Notes: generated from the sequence alone by a model not told the origin. A DNA stretch of 64,000 bases from Rachycentron canadum (GCA_038496675.1 CM076661.1:9186399-9250398); one strand, 5' to 3'. Positions 36,700 to 49,277 are shown, counted from the stretch's first letter. Numbers and translations are program-made.

Positions 36700-37795
36700 C
36701 ACGCCCGCAATATCATCCATTTCCCACTGTCTGGGTGTGTGTCTCCCCCAGACCTCTCTCCAAGTCTCTCTGTCTCACTGGTTTCTCTACCATGTTTAAT
36801 TTCAACTCGCTGCTGATTTTCAGTCCTGTTCGGGTGGCATAAACAAGCACAGTGGGTAATTCACATTATATTAAAAACTGTTGGTGCAACAAAGAACTCT
36901 AATCAGTGGAGGCCTGCATAAGCAAATTATCACTGTTAAATTAAAACCCTAAGCACAGGCTGGATGGTAATAATACTGTAGATCTCCAGAGCAACAATCA
37001 AAACCTGGGTGCTTAACTTTATTTATTTTTTACTAGGCAGGCTATCATACGGTTTTAGGAGCTTTAACAGCATCATCAGAATGACTTTATTACACCATAC
37101 ATATTACAGGTGATGTAGATTAGTATCTGATGAACTGTGTGAATGAGCAGAAATTTGGAGAAAAAGTTTGGAATAACGTTACGGCTTTCGACTTTGGCGA
37201 GATGTATGACAGCTAAACAACTCTAATTTTCCTGGATTATTATAGGTTAAGACTTCTGTGGTCCAAGTCACTTCCTGTTTTTCAGAAAATGCACTGCTCC
37301 ATGCAGCAACATTAAAACCCCATTACTAGGGGTTTCATTTTAGTGTGTAATAAGGTTCATATTTCACAACACTTCTTTGTTCCTTCAACTGTTGATTGTT
37401 ATTCATGCAATGCAAAATATCATCTCCGTATTCCTTGCCAGCCCTACACTGATGTGTATCAAAGTCTTGTCTGCCTCCCACCTTTCATACGGCAGCTTAA
37501 TGTGATAGCGTCAGGATTATTTCTTGTTTAAACTTATGGTATCACAAACGTGCAGAAACAGGAAATTTGCATAAGCATCAAGAAACTCCATTTAAGCATC
37601 ATCTCATGGGTTCACGGGATTTAAATGATATACAATGTTCTGTTATGTTATCCTGTCGGAAACTATAAAAACATCAGCGTTTGGCTTTTAATAAATCTTA
37701 GTGTTTTTGTGGATGCATATTTTTGGGTGCTTTCAGGGCGTTTAGTTGTGGTCGTGGTGGGCAAGGGTTACATATTCTTTTTCTTTTTATCTCTT

Positions 37796-37822
37796 TTTTA
37801 TTTATTTATTTATTTATTTTTT
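37796..37822. repeat. (TTTA)n microsatellite
   Basis: About five TTTA units ending in a T run. Confidence 0.85.
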
Positions 37823-38589
37823 AAAAATGGGAAATCAGCAACACTTTAATGTACCACAAGAACATGTTTCCGCTGTACCTCTCTTTTAGCTGTACACCTC
37901 CTGAATTCAAGCCGATTATGGATAACAACTACATTACAGCGCAATACATCAAAGACCAGGCTTACTGCTCAGTGGGGAGCCACTTTGGCACATTTCAAAA
38001 ACCTACTCATTCAAGAGCTCTCACTGGAAACATGTTATGCATTAAATGTGTCACACAGGAAAGTGTCTTCTGATCCAAGTGATTCAAGACCTCACTGCTG
38101 CTGCAGCTAAGTAGCTGTGTTGGTTTAATTAAAACAAAAAAAAGCATGATGAAAGAGTATAAACAGTCTTAAAAATGGAAATATCAGGGCTGGAATAGGA
38201 AATGCACCACATTAACTACATCCTACTTACGATGTTAATCTTTAGGACAATTACAATTTTAACTTACATTTGATATTTTGGAAATTAATCACCAGCACCA
38301 AAACTAATTCAGATGTTTATTAAATGCCTCAATAAATACAAAGCGTACTACGAATAACACATTTTCATTCCATTTAGGAATATCTCACTGTCATGAAGAG
38401 AAGGAACAATTAAAAACAACAAATATTCAATTTGCTAGTCTGGTCCATTTAAGTATCAACAGAAAAATCAGCACTACTACAACACTGCTGTGTATTTATA
38501 GCAAATTTAGTGCAATTTCGCAACTTTATTTTCCTTTCAACATTCATGCTATCCCACATGCATCTGGACAATTACACATAGAGTAGTTT

Positions 38590-38860
38590 CTTGTCCATTT
38601 TAATTGAATCTGGTTTTTCTAAACTAATTGCAGGGTTGTTGTGTTAATAAGCAGCTGTTTTTCACATGCAGGTGCGAGGACGGTGGGCTACCGGGTTGTG
38701 TTTATGTATTTGCATAGCTTCACACCTGTTAATGAAAGTGCTTGTTTTTCCAATGAATCTCCATGCTCCTCTAATAAGGCTCAGTTTCCTCCCACGGCAA
38801 CCCTAATGACTGTTATCACACCACCTTCGCAGAGACCAGCACACGAGTTATAATAACCTG
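38590..38860. promoter_or_regulatory. Candidate regulatory block with POU and T-box sites
   Basis: Contains TTTTAATTGAATC near 38597, CTAAACTAATTGCAGG near 38619 and GTTAATAAGCAGC near 38643. An exact octamer ATTTGCAT is at 38708-38715, a T-box match TTCACACCT at 38719-38727, then CTGTTAATG and CTCTAATAAGGC. It ends just before a TG microsatellite. Factor identities are inferred from consensus motifs. Confidence 0.4.
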
Positions 38861-38876
38861 CGTACTGTAGCACCAC

Positions 38877-38911
38877 TGTGTGTGTGTGTGTGTGCGTGCG
38901 TGTGCGTGCGC
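38877..38911. repeat. (TG)n microsatellite with GCG variants
   Basis: About nine TG units then alternating GTGCG units. Confidence 0.85.
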
Positions 38912-39279
38912 TTACACAGCCACACAGGTGATACATGACCTATGCAAGGGGTGAGAGACCAACAGGTCTGCACGTTAAACTGGGGGTGGAGCCAGTTGTT
39001 CGTATGTTGCTGTACCATTTTTATACATAGAAAATGACACATTTATGTTTTTCTTGCTTACCTTTCTATTAGTCGACAAAAACTACAAAAACCTAAACTT
39101 ATCTTTCTTCATACGACACTGTATCATACATTCTTAACTTCATTTTTCTCCATCCTTTCAGACTTTGGTTCTGCTCTATAATAATCCGGCACACAGCCTG
39201 ACACTGACACATTTTACGTGCAAGAACAGGTGAGAGCCTGCCAAACCTTTGCCTAAACCCATCAACAGTCTGGAGAGCT

Positions 39280-39720
39280 GAAAACATGCCAGGCTTGCCT
39301 CCGATAACAAGCAGATGATGTGGAGATCCTCCTCTGGGCTGTAAGAGAAGTCTCTGAATAGTCTGAGAATTTTCATCTTTCCCTCAAAAAGCCCCCTCAG
39401 CCTCTCACCCGTGACTTACCACGCCTGGAACTGTAGATATTTCCTACAAGCTTCTCCATTACCCGGAGCTAAATTAACAGCATTTAAGTGTCTATTAAAA
39501 CACCAATGCTTTGCTGCCTCTGGCTGACCTCGCCTTGCCCTTATTCCATCCGCTGCTGCTCATTAAAATGACATAATTGCAGGTAAGCATCCTGCAGTAT
39601 CAACACGCTTAATTACCAAAGTGAGAGAGGTTCATGGTGCCACAATGGCCCAAATAAACCTGGGTAGCAGCGGAATAAATAACAGTTATCATTAGCAGTG
39701 CAAGCCTGTTTCATTACTGA
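39280..39720. promoter_or_regulatory. Candidate conserved non-coding block
   Basis: Complex sequence with GAGCTAAATTAACAGCATTTA near 39465, CTCATTAAAATGACATAATTG near 39558, CGCTTAATTACC near 39606 and GGAATAAATAACAGTTATC near 39672. Minus-strand open frames crossing it (60-66 codons) show no domain. Confidence 0.4.
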
Positions 39721-41199
39721 GGGCAGGGCCTCTGTTGATGTGTCCTTATTAACAAAAGAAAAATGTTTTTCTGTAATTTTTTTTTTTAATCAGTGAATTG
39801 TCAGTTAAGTGATTATATTCTTTAAAACTAATGACATTGTCTTTTATATTTGATCTTTTTAATCTAACAATTACTCACTCATGCATATACTCTAATCAAG
39901 AGAATTTCTGCGTGTTAATTAAAATGTAAGTTGACTGGTAAACTATACTATACTGATTCTGGACAGTATTCGCCTGTAAACTCTGCTCGCTTGGGTTTGC
40001 TTTGTATGTTGCACTTATAACACTGGATTCTCTTTCACACATTCACACTTCTCTCAGTACTGCATGTTGCTTGGTGAGTTAGTTAAAGATCGAGGGCACA
40101 GAAGCATTACACACACTGACAATCTGCTCGATGCATTTGTTTTTAACTCTAAAGTCTTAAAGACAGAAAGGACAGAAAGCTGTATTTATATTCCCCTGCC
40201 CACGGGAAGGTTTAACTACACTGCTAATCGGCCCTTAGATTCCACTTTTGTCATCTGCCGTCCACTAATATGCACTAACTGGATATATATTGTATGGGAA
40301 TGTTCTTACTTTTTTAACCTCCCTCTGAACCGTCAAATTTCTACTTGCTCTTGATCCGTCCGTTTTATACATTTTAGGTCCCTTAAACCCCCTCAAAGCT
40401 TCTTAGTAACAGTCGGTCGATCAAAGCCACCACAGCCTTTCCATCCTCTCCTGAACTGAAGCACAAGTTTAAGATTGTCTGAAAGGAGACTTGGGGCAAA
40501 ATAAAATGGCATTGTTTGCCACTGAGCTGACTCAGTAAACCAAAATGTGCTTTTCTTAAGCTGGAGCACATTGTGTTGGAACGCACAAGTGCTGGCTCCA
40601 GTCATTATACTAGAAAGGTTTGGTTTTGAAAGTGTTGGACTTTATCCAAAGACCTGCCATATAATTGTGTCATACTGTAAAGTCAGAACACAGTGCACTG
40701 AACATAGCACTAGTGTTATTGTGCCACTATTGGTAGTACAACTATTACAGAAGCTAATTTCTATTCTATATTTTCTTTAGGCAGAAAAAAATGATTTTGG
40801 ATTTCACAGGATTATATCTAGATAGACAAAGTTCTAAGATCAGCAATAGGCAACATTATAGGTATACATAAAATTTAATATGTCAAACCTGCCTGTCTAC
40901 GGTTTTCAAAAGAAGATACTGCATTTTATTGCTTTTCTGTGTGTGTGTGTATGTAAGCTTGCATATGTGGTGTTTTCAGTTTGAGAGTACTGTGTGTAAG
41001 AGAGAGAGTAAAGCAAGTGCATGTGTAAGCCATGTGAGAATGTGTGTGTGCGCTCCATTTTTGTGTTTTTCTGCGAATGTGTGTCTGTGTGAGCGCCTGT
41101 GCAGCTAGGTATTATTTGGCGGTCTGGGTCAGAGGAGGGGCAAGGTATCAAAGATCACAAAAAGTGTATGACAGCTGACAATTTCATGCTTTTGATTAA

Positions 41200-41370
41200 G
41201 ATTTGTTGATATGACCAGTCCCTGGGTCTCTCCCAAACTCACTCCAGGGATTCTGGGCTGCCTGGCTGTGCCGCAGACAGAACAACCCGTCAGTTGACAG
41301 AATCAGGCGGCACAGGCGCCTTCTCCTCATCGCCTGCCTTACCTCCCCGCTGAAACCCCAGTAATTAGAG
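41200..41370. promoter_or_regulatory. Candidate GC-richer regulatory block
   Basis: GC-richer than its surroundings, with GTTGACAGAATCAGGCGGC near 41294 and CCAGTAATTAGAG near 41359. It could be regulatory; composition is the only evidence. Confidence 0.25.
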
Positions 41371-41528
41371 TCTGGGCAACATGCAGAAAAAAAACACCTA
41401 CAGAGAGCACAGTGTCATGGACATCACCAATTATGCAGCCATTTTGCTCAGGGATGCAACCAGTTCTTGTTGTAATGACACACACATACACATCCATGGG
41501 CATGCTTAGCCAAGTGTGCGCATCTCCC

Positions 41529-41552
41529 CACACACACACACACACACACACA
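41529..41552. repeat. (CA)12 microsatellite
   Basis: Twelve uninterrupted CA units. Confidence 0.9.
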
Positions 41553-42094
41553 ATGCACATGTGGATACAATGAGATCATTACAAGACTAAATCAGGTTTA
41601 ATCCTGACATATGCTTATTATTTACCAAAGTGTCATGTCAGCAGTAACACCAAGAAGACATGATGTGGCTTATTATTGCTGTTTTGACCATGAATCCATA
41701 TCAAGGTCCTCACCTAGACACCTTGTGTACACCTGAGATTCATTTCACCATTCATCCACACAGTCATTTATTCTAACTCTTAACATGTTGCACTTGCATA
41801 AAAATAGCTGTCTGTTTAAAAGTTACATTTAACGTAACATTTAAAATGTTTTGGACAGAAACTTGTTGAAAGTTGCATATGCATTTCAACTGATGACAGT
41901 AATAATGTCTAATGACTATCTTCCTTTAGATATTTCCATTAAATCATCCATGAATAATACAGCATAAATGGGCTATTATCTTCAACTGTAATATTAAGTT
42001 CCACAGGAAAAGAATGAGGGAAAAAAATAAAATAAGTCTTCTTAAATTTAGCAATAGCCAGAAGATGCTGTTGACTGTAGGCTAATGTCTTTAA

Positions 42095-42470
42095 AACACC
42101 TTCTCCCCTTAGAAAAGAGGAGGAAAAGTTAATTGCAGCATTTGCTCATCGAGGAGACAGAGGGCCACTCAAAACGTCCCCTCATTTGTGAATTAGAGAC
42201 ACGCATTTAGCCACAGGAAATGTAAAGTGGGACTGCTCACCATGAAGAGGAGGTTAAGTGCACTAATGGAAAGCAGTTAAGTGTTTGTTATTGTTGCTCT
42301 GTTCTCTCTTTTCTCCTCGATATTTATAGTTTGTATTCACAGATGTAAATTTTTTGGAATGTTTTAATGGCAATTCTTTAATTCGTCCATCTAATAATTA
42401 ACGGTGCTGAAGTGTAATGGTAAGTGCATTTCATTGTCTGGTCAACCACTTGCAGCAGTTTTGGTTTTGT
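42095..42470. promoter_or_regulatory. Candidate conserved non-coding block
   Basis: Contains AAGTTAATTGCAGC near 42126, GTGAATTAGAGAC near 42188, CTCGATATTTATAG near 42317, TTCTTTAATTCGTCC near 42375 and CTAATAATTAACGG near 42391. It is complex and repeat-free. Confidence 0.35.
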
Positions 42471-43199
42471 GCAATTATACCCCAGACAATCATTTGAAGT
42501 AGTGTTATGGTGGCACAGGTACAAAGTAAATCACTTTCAACATCACATTTGTGAGTTTTCTCAGTGAAACCTTTTCATATTTATACAGGAGAAAGAATAA
42601 CAAGCGCACTGGGGGGGCAGCATGTGAGCTAAATATCTGAAATAATGAATGTTAATGTTTCTTGAGCAGAGTAAGAAGTGAGATGGACTTTCTAAAAGGC
42701 TTGTCAGTGGCCTTTATTCTGGTGGCACCTCCATATTGCCTACACTGCAACACAGACACTCATAATGGTACAGTAATGAAGCAGCCTCCCCCGTGCATGT
42801 TTGCCCTTTGAGGAATTTGAGAAACAGAGTTTTAGTAATTATTTGTGTGACTCCCAACACTATAACTTGACGTGTATTGTGAATGTAATCCTGCTGATGA
42901 TGTGTAGTGGAATTAGTTTTTCAGTATTTTATTTAACATGGTTAATAGTATTTCCCCTAGCAGAGATTTCTCAGAGGAGGGAATTAATGGGTGTATTGTG
43001 GCTACTATTGTTAACTGTGGCGAAGCACACGGACATAGTAAAATGCTTGAAATTGTATTTGTCATGTTTAAACGAAGTCAGCGACATGTAAAAAAGTAGG
43101 TGTCAGAGGAGAGAAAATCCTCAGTATTGCTCTGAGCTGGCTTTGACACAGATCTTCAGCATAACATGCTGCCACTTCCAGAATAAAACAAGCCAGGCA

Positions 43200-43860
43200 A
43201 AGCTAGCAGACTTACAGAGCAACCCTTTCTAATGAGAATTTGGTGTAATTGATGTCACGCTATGGCAAGATTGGGATCATTTCTCAGTTTCTTCTCTTTG
43301 TTTGCTGCCATTTCAGAAATACGCCCTCTGAACTTTAACAGTCATTTATTCTTTCATTTCCTTCTCTAAACAAAAGCGGGACCCTCTTTCTGCTCATCAC
43401 CGTGCCAATATGAGAGAAACACCATCTTGTCACGCAATGTAACAAAACCATTAAACGTGCAGCATTAAAGGGAGACGAGATGCAATTAGCCAAGAAATTA
43501 CTCTGATCTTGGTGACATTTGGGAGAAATTGTAACACAATATACGCGGCAGACGCTTGATTGACAGCCTAATCCAAGTTTGATGGGCGCGGGTCCACGTT
43601 CACCGAGCAGAGCGGGTCGTCGGCAGATAACGAGTACAGCTGCACAACCCTGATAGCTATGTCCGCCACGATTCGTCACCGGGCAAATTCCTCTGGTTTA
43701 AACGATGATGAAAGTATCGACCATTAATGACAGGATCATCTCCCTGCCTGAAATAAACGCTCTAATCCCTTTTGCCAGGTCCATGAATTCCTAATATGAG
43801 TTATATAAACTGGAGCAATAAATCAGTGTTAGTTCAGTTGTGTTTGGAAAATTGTACCAA
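43200..43860. promoter_or_regulatory. Candidate regulatory block with CpG-rich core and PBX-MEIS site
   Basis: The most distinctive block of the window. A CpG-rich core at 43543-43720 (I count about 17 CpG in 178 bases) is embedded in ordinary AT-rich sequence. It includes an exact PBX-MEIS composite TGATTGACAG at 43557-43566. Flanks carry GGTGTAATTGATGTC near 43241, GATGCAATTAGCC near 43479 and CGACCATTAATGACAGG near 43718. The 114-codon minus-strand open frame through it resembles no protein family. Confidence 0.45.
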
Positions 43861-44659
43861 GGCTCTTTGCCCCCTGTTTAAAATGCAAGACGGGCAACTG
43901 AGGACATCTTCGCTTAAGCTGTAACATCCAATGAGTTATTGCTGGGGATAGATTAACTTTCTCACAGCCATAAGAATTGCAAATGGGTGAAGAGTGAGGT
44001 GGAATTTCCCTTTGCTATTGTGAACTGGGACGTGTGTTTGACTGTAGTCAGCGGATGGTGATGAATATCACAACCTTTAATCGGCTGGGTCTTGGACTGG
44101 TTGAACATGAGTGATGAGAACATCATATTTATTGTATTATAATGACATTAATCACAGTCAGGTAAGTGAGTAACAGAGAGATAGAAAGGAATAGCAGGAG
44201 AAGAGGACTTTGTGTTAGTGGGTCATGTTAGAAACTGATTAAAGATATGAAAGAGTCAAAGTATATTTCGGTTAGTTTCCGTTGAGTGCAACTTTTTATG
44301 TAATACTTGTTGTTAGGAGCTTGTGGGGTCAGATGTAAACAGCACATTTATGTCAACCATACACAAATTAATACTACAGTTCACTGGAACATTACATGAA
44401 CCGCAACAAGCATTAAATATAAAATAGTAGTACATCTAAAATGACTTGAACAAATTATATATGTATTTGTCAACATGGCTAGTTCATCAAAGCACAGATT
44501 GCAAACTATCCACAGAAAACATGAGACAACATCACAGGAGGAAAGACCTTTGACTGACACCTTTATAACCGAACAAAAATGTCCACCCATGGGACGCCTG
44601 GCATAAAAGCAAGAATGCATTCCCTAATTCACCTCCCCTCCACAAGATGATTGTAGTGC

Positions 44660-44672
44660 TTTTTTTTTTTTT
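44660..44672. repeat. Poly(T) run
   Basis: Thirteen consecutive T. Confidence 0.8.
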
Positions 44673-44754
44673 CTTTTAAGAGGAGAGGTGACACAATGCT
44701 GCCTAAATGTAATGATTAGGGTGGGTGGAAAGCAAAAGTGAATGGCTGATGAAT

Positions 44755-44965
44755 ATTTCATAAATGTTAGCGGCACTTACTGGACTCAAGGTCTGATTGA
44801 TGGCAGAGTGGCTGTAAAGGCTTGGACATTGAAGGGCCCCAGCCTCCTTTCACACCAGTGCTTACTTCAAGCACCATCGTTAATCGCAGAATAAAGATGT
44901 ATTTAGCTGAAGAGCTCTTCATTAATGGCCTGCCTTTAAACAAAAGTATGTACTGCATAGGATTT
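44755..44965. promoter_or_regulatory. Candidate regulatory block with PBX-HOX site
   Basis: Exact TGATTGATGG (PBX-HOX ten-mer) at 44794-44803, followed by CATCGTTAATCGCAG near 44875 and CTCTTCATTAATGGCC near 44915. It lies about 1.2 kb from the PBX-MEIS site at 43557. It is repeat-free. Confidence 0.4.
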
Positions 44966-46399
44966 GTGTCTTTGGAGTGAAATGCAAAGTACTAAGTGAT
45001 GGTTAGAATAAGGCTAGGCATGGTGTGAATGTAAATAGAATATTTTCTATTTTAGTTATACTTCTCATTTCTATTGCTATGCTACTACTGTGAATTCCTC
45101 CTGTGGCACACAACATGTCCAGCCTGCTTAAGTTACAGCAATAACAGACTTTTTAAACTATATTAAACTATATGTCGAACTTCATACAAAAATAGTACAG
45201 AATGTGCAAAATGGGCAGAAATACAGCTTAACAGGTACCCTGTGGACTTTCACTGTAAACAAAACAGACCTTCTGTTTATTTTCATTGTTTCTCAGCAAA
45301 ATGCACAGTGTGTGTCCTTGATGTCCAACAAACATGCTGAAACATCCTTAAAGTTTGAACATATTGTTTACAGCCACTTTATGGCTAGTAGACTTCTCTG
45401 CCTTTGCTGGTACTTTGTTGTGTTTTCTGAGACCCAACAACCACCAATGATGAGTGGAAAAGGCCAAAAGCTTTTTTTTAGTTGCCCATGAGCTCATGTA
45501 TAAAACAACCTACCATTAAGTACACATTTACTATTCATTTGGACAATATACTAAAAAACATTTGTAATAGATGAAATATGTGCTTTAAGACCTAATATCA
45601 GACCAAAAACAATCACATAAACTAAACTATGCAGCACAACTGCAGTTTAAGCAGTGATAGATATGAGTCTCAGAGATAACTCAACCAAAACTTGCCCTAA
45701 ATCATGTGGAATACATTGTTTCCAATTTTAGGATCAAGTCATGGCAGATTTAACACAATGTCATGATTTTGGAAAAAATGTAATAAAAGATAGCAAAGAA
45801 ATATATTTAAGAATTTTCCTCATGGAATGTTTTTCACATTTAGTGTTAAGAGCCAAGTTTAAAATGTTAATTTTGACAAGAAATGATTTCAGTGTGGCCT
45901 ACACTTCTCACTACTTCCCCATTGAGCATCCTATTCTGTATTTCTATATTCAATCTAATGTTGCTGTTCTCCCTATACTCAACCAGCTTACATTCTTCTC
46001 TTAGTGATTACTGAACTGTTGTATGATAAATATTTTATTTTCATATAAATCAGAAGTAGCATATACAGCTTGTTCTTACTGCCCTATGCCTCAAGAACCT
46101 CCTGATATATGACCCTGCCTGTACAGATGTGGAGAGACACCCGAATCCACTCTGGATCCACTTGTCCAGCCCTCTTTAATTAAAGCTTGTGCATTTTTCT
46201 ATTACCGACAAGTCCATTTGCAGACAACCATCCATCACACATCTGCCCCCTCTTTGCAGGCATGTAATGAATTGAGCAAAAGTGATTTGTGGCTGTAATC
46301 CTTTAGAGAAACTGAATGAAGTGTAAGCATTGCATGTATTTTTTACACTTCTCCCTTTATTTCTCTGTGGATGAATAGTGCCCCATAGGCATCGGTATC

Positions 46400-46660
46400 A
46401 TATAGATGGCAGCGAACATTATGTTGACTAAGGTTTTGGTGCCATTACCATGTATTTCTAATAAAACCAAAGCCCTAAGAATGACTCTCCATGTCATTTT
46501 TCATTAGCTTTAGTGCCCTTTACCTGGCGTCCTCTGCCAATTCTTCAGCTTTGCTATGAGCCTGCTAATAACTTAAATCTCATTCAGAACATTATGGGAA
46601 CAGAGGATTTGAGCAGTTACAAATGAGGTATTAGTGCAGAGAGGGTGGATGGATATTGCT
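46400..46660. promoter_or_regulatory. Candidate conserved non-coding block
   Basis: Contains TTCTAATAAAACC near 46456, TTCATTAGC near 46500, CCTGCTAATAACTTAAATC near 46561 and GGTATTAGTGCAG near 46627. The sequence is complex, with no repeat or coding signature. Confidence 0.35.
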
Positions 46661-47454
46661 ACTTGCTATAAAAACTGTCAGGGGGATGTCATCAGCAATA
46701 TATGGCAGGCATGTTTTTTATGATATTGTACTGTATAATTCTTGACAGTCTACTTGTTTACTTTTCTTTACCTTCAACACATGAAGGATAAGTAATTACC
46801 AAATCTCATGAAGACAAAAAGGAATGTAAGCAAACGTTACAGAAACAGGAGTAAAGAGTATGTATGTTGGGAACTATTTTCTTGTGCGGATTTGGTTAGC
46901 ATTTACGGCAGAAGTACATCACCTAGATTAATGGTGTGGCTAACTGCTGCTCTAATATATTAAGTCCTCATAAAGTCATTTTCAAATCTGGTTGCTACTT
47001 TATTCTTCATCATCCTTTTCATGTATGAGCTCACCTGTGGCTCAGGAGAGTTGGGGGTCATGACTGGATCCCTTAGTGGGCCACCCGTAGACATGCCCAG
47101 CCCTGCTATGTCCCACAGGCCCTGCTGTCAGCTGTGTGCCTCCACCACTGTCACTGACTGTATGTGTGAGTGCATGTGTGCATGTGTGTGTCCTACCGCA
47201 GAACAAGACCCAATTTGATTTGCTCCACTGGCCTGTGAAGCTCGACTGTGAGGCAGCACCTCTCTTTATTCCCCTAATGGCCTCCCTTCCCCACTGCTCC
47301 TTACCCTTCCCCAGACACCAGTTATGTGCACTCTTGTAAATATACATATAGATGATTGCGGGACAGGAAGAGGGAAAGACGGTGATGCAAAGACAGACAC
47401 ATCAGAGAGAGAAAACAAGTCAAAGGGAGTGGAAAAAAGTGAGACAAAAGGCAC

Positions 47455-47459
<5 letters not shown>

Positions 47460-47488
<29 letters not shown>
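47460..47488. repeat. Poly(A)29 run
   Basis: Twenty-nine consecutive A followed by GAGAGAAA. No retroposon body is recognised. Confidence 0.9.
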
Positions 47489-47491
<3 letters not shown>

Positions 47492-48151
47492 AGAAATTGG
47501 TGTTTCCTCTTGAGGAGAGGCAGCCACTCCCTCAGAGGGTGACCTTGGGGCTGAGGTCTCTTTAATCTGGGGATATTAGCAGCCTTTAGACAGGCCAGGC
47601 AGATGCTGGAGTGGTCGAACCTGCCTATCAAAATGGGAGGAGAAACACCAAAAGCAGTCCATTTCCACGGCTGGGGCATGAGCCAGGTTTGTCATGGTGT
47701 CATTTGTGTTTCACTGAAGATGGTGTCCAGGGGTAATGGAGGTTAAGCTTTTTGCTGCTGTTGCCACCCACTCTATACCACTGCAGTAGATACATATGGT
47801 ATTATACTAGTGCTGTGCTCGCTCCCCCCTCCCCCATAAGCGATCTAAATGGTAGCTCTTGTGAGTTGAACCATATAAGTGAGTGTGATGGAGAGACATG
47901 TAAATTACATTGCATAGGACATGCAATTGGCACAGTCTATAGCTAGCTAACAGCATGGTTCTGCTCAAATAGGTTCTCTAAGCGTCCATGTGTGACTTTT
48001 AGTTTAAATGGGTCATACCATACAGGTACAATTCAATCACATATGAAATGAGTTTGCTGCAAGTAAACTTTGGAAGTGATTTTCTTTGTCAAGTCTAATG
48101 TGTGTTGAGTTCAGTGTGTGTGGTTGTGGATCTTGGAAAATTGCAAGGGCT

Positions 48152-48171
48152 GTGTGGGAGGGGGCGCTAAT
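48152..48171 (+). promoter_or_regulatory. CTCF-like site
   Basis: AGGGGGCGCTA at 48159-48169 matches the conserved core of the CTCF motif. The 5' part (TGTGGG instead of a CCACC-like part) is poor. Binding is inferred. Confidence 0.25.
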
Positions 48172-48549
48172 TTAAGAGGCTTAATAATGACCCCCTACGA
48201 TTCTCTGCAGGAACTGCCTTCATTCGCCCATCACATCACATGCATGACATGACATGGAAACAGGAGATGCATGTCATTTTTGACACAGCTTGGCACTTAC
48301 TGGCTTCAGGGGAAACTTTTACATGAATTTTTGTGCTACTGTACCTGCCTGTTTCTAAGGGGGGAAAAAAGAATAAGGCAAGAATTACTAACTCTTTTTT
48401 CCTTCTTTTTTTTATCTCTCTCTTCTCATCAGTGATTGAAAGAAATAGTCTTACTATCTTCCTTTATACATACACTTCCTTTATACTAAAGTACTGAATA
48501 TTCAAAACCAGCGATTGTACAGTGTGGCCCATTTATTGCTGATGTGAAG

Positions 48550-48740
48550 AAACTGGATTATTTCTGATCTATATGCCTGATTAAATGAAATTCTTTGCAA
48601 GATTGAAGAACATTTTTTGCAGTGACTCCAAAAAGACAAGTGGGGGTTTATTTTTAATTGACAAGCTTTTGTCTGTAGCACTCGCTGCGCTATCTGACGA
48701 GAACTATAAATAGACAGAATGGGCTTTGTGGCCACATGGG
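48550..48740. promoter_or_regulatory. Candidate regulatory block with MEF2 site
   Basis: Contains TTTTTAATTGACAAGC near 48648 and an exact MEF2 consensus CTATAAATAG at 48704-48713, next to a TAGACAG word. It is complex and repeat-free. Confidence 0.3.
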
Positions 48741-49277
48741 TGTTTGTATGGACAATTTAAATCTTCCTTGCTGTTCAGACTCCATAGATTAATTGATTCT
48801 ATCTATGGTTGACAAATCAGCATGAGAGCAGTTAGGGAAAATGAAAGGTGAGCTGAGAGGGCGAGGCGCACGCCATGTTTGAGGTAAATACCTAGGGATT
48901 TCCAGAGCTCGGAAATCCAATTGTATGACCTTTTCTTCTGGCTAACAAGAAGGCATCATTGCTATTAAAAGGCTGCTTTGAGCTTCCAGGGAACAGGGAG
49001 TATGTGTTTCACCAGACTGATAGAATAAGGCATGTCAGACACCATGAATGAACTGCACATGGGGATATAATGACATTGACAGGCAGTAAAATGGTGAAGT
49101 GCATGACATAAACATGAGCTTCGGGCATGAATCAGATACTTTGTACAACACCAAACCTATTAATATTTAATATGCTGGTATATTTTCACATTTTCTCATA
49201 TACACACTGGTTCTCTGAAATAATCTCTATAACGTCTTAATTTTTTTTTTAGTAATTCAGATAATCATTTTTCAAAT

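Larger units (their letters stand above)
36001..45000. other. Gene-free segment, 36-45 kb
   Basis: No supported gene. Minus-strand frame 43335-43679 (114 codons) lies in a regulatory-looking block and has no known domain. Other frames are 60-96 codons. Stretches 36001-36665, 36700-37790, 37825-38590, 39725-41200, 41555-42095, 42475-43195 and 43865-44755 are otherwise unremarkable. A TAAT-rich patch at 36890-36965 may be a small conserved element. TG-rich sequence is scattered through 40938-41100. Confidence 0.7.

Noticed and set aside
43335..43679. 114-codon minus-strand open frame
   Set aside because: No family resemblance; it lies over a CpG-rich, motif-rich block that fits a regulatory element better.
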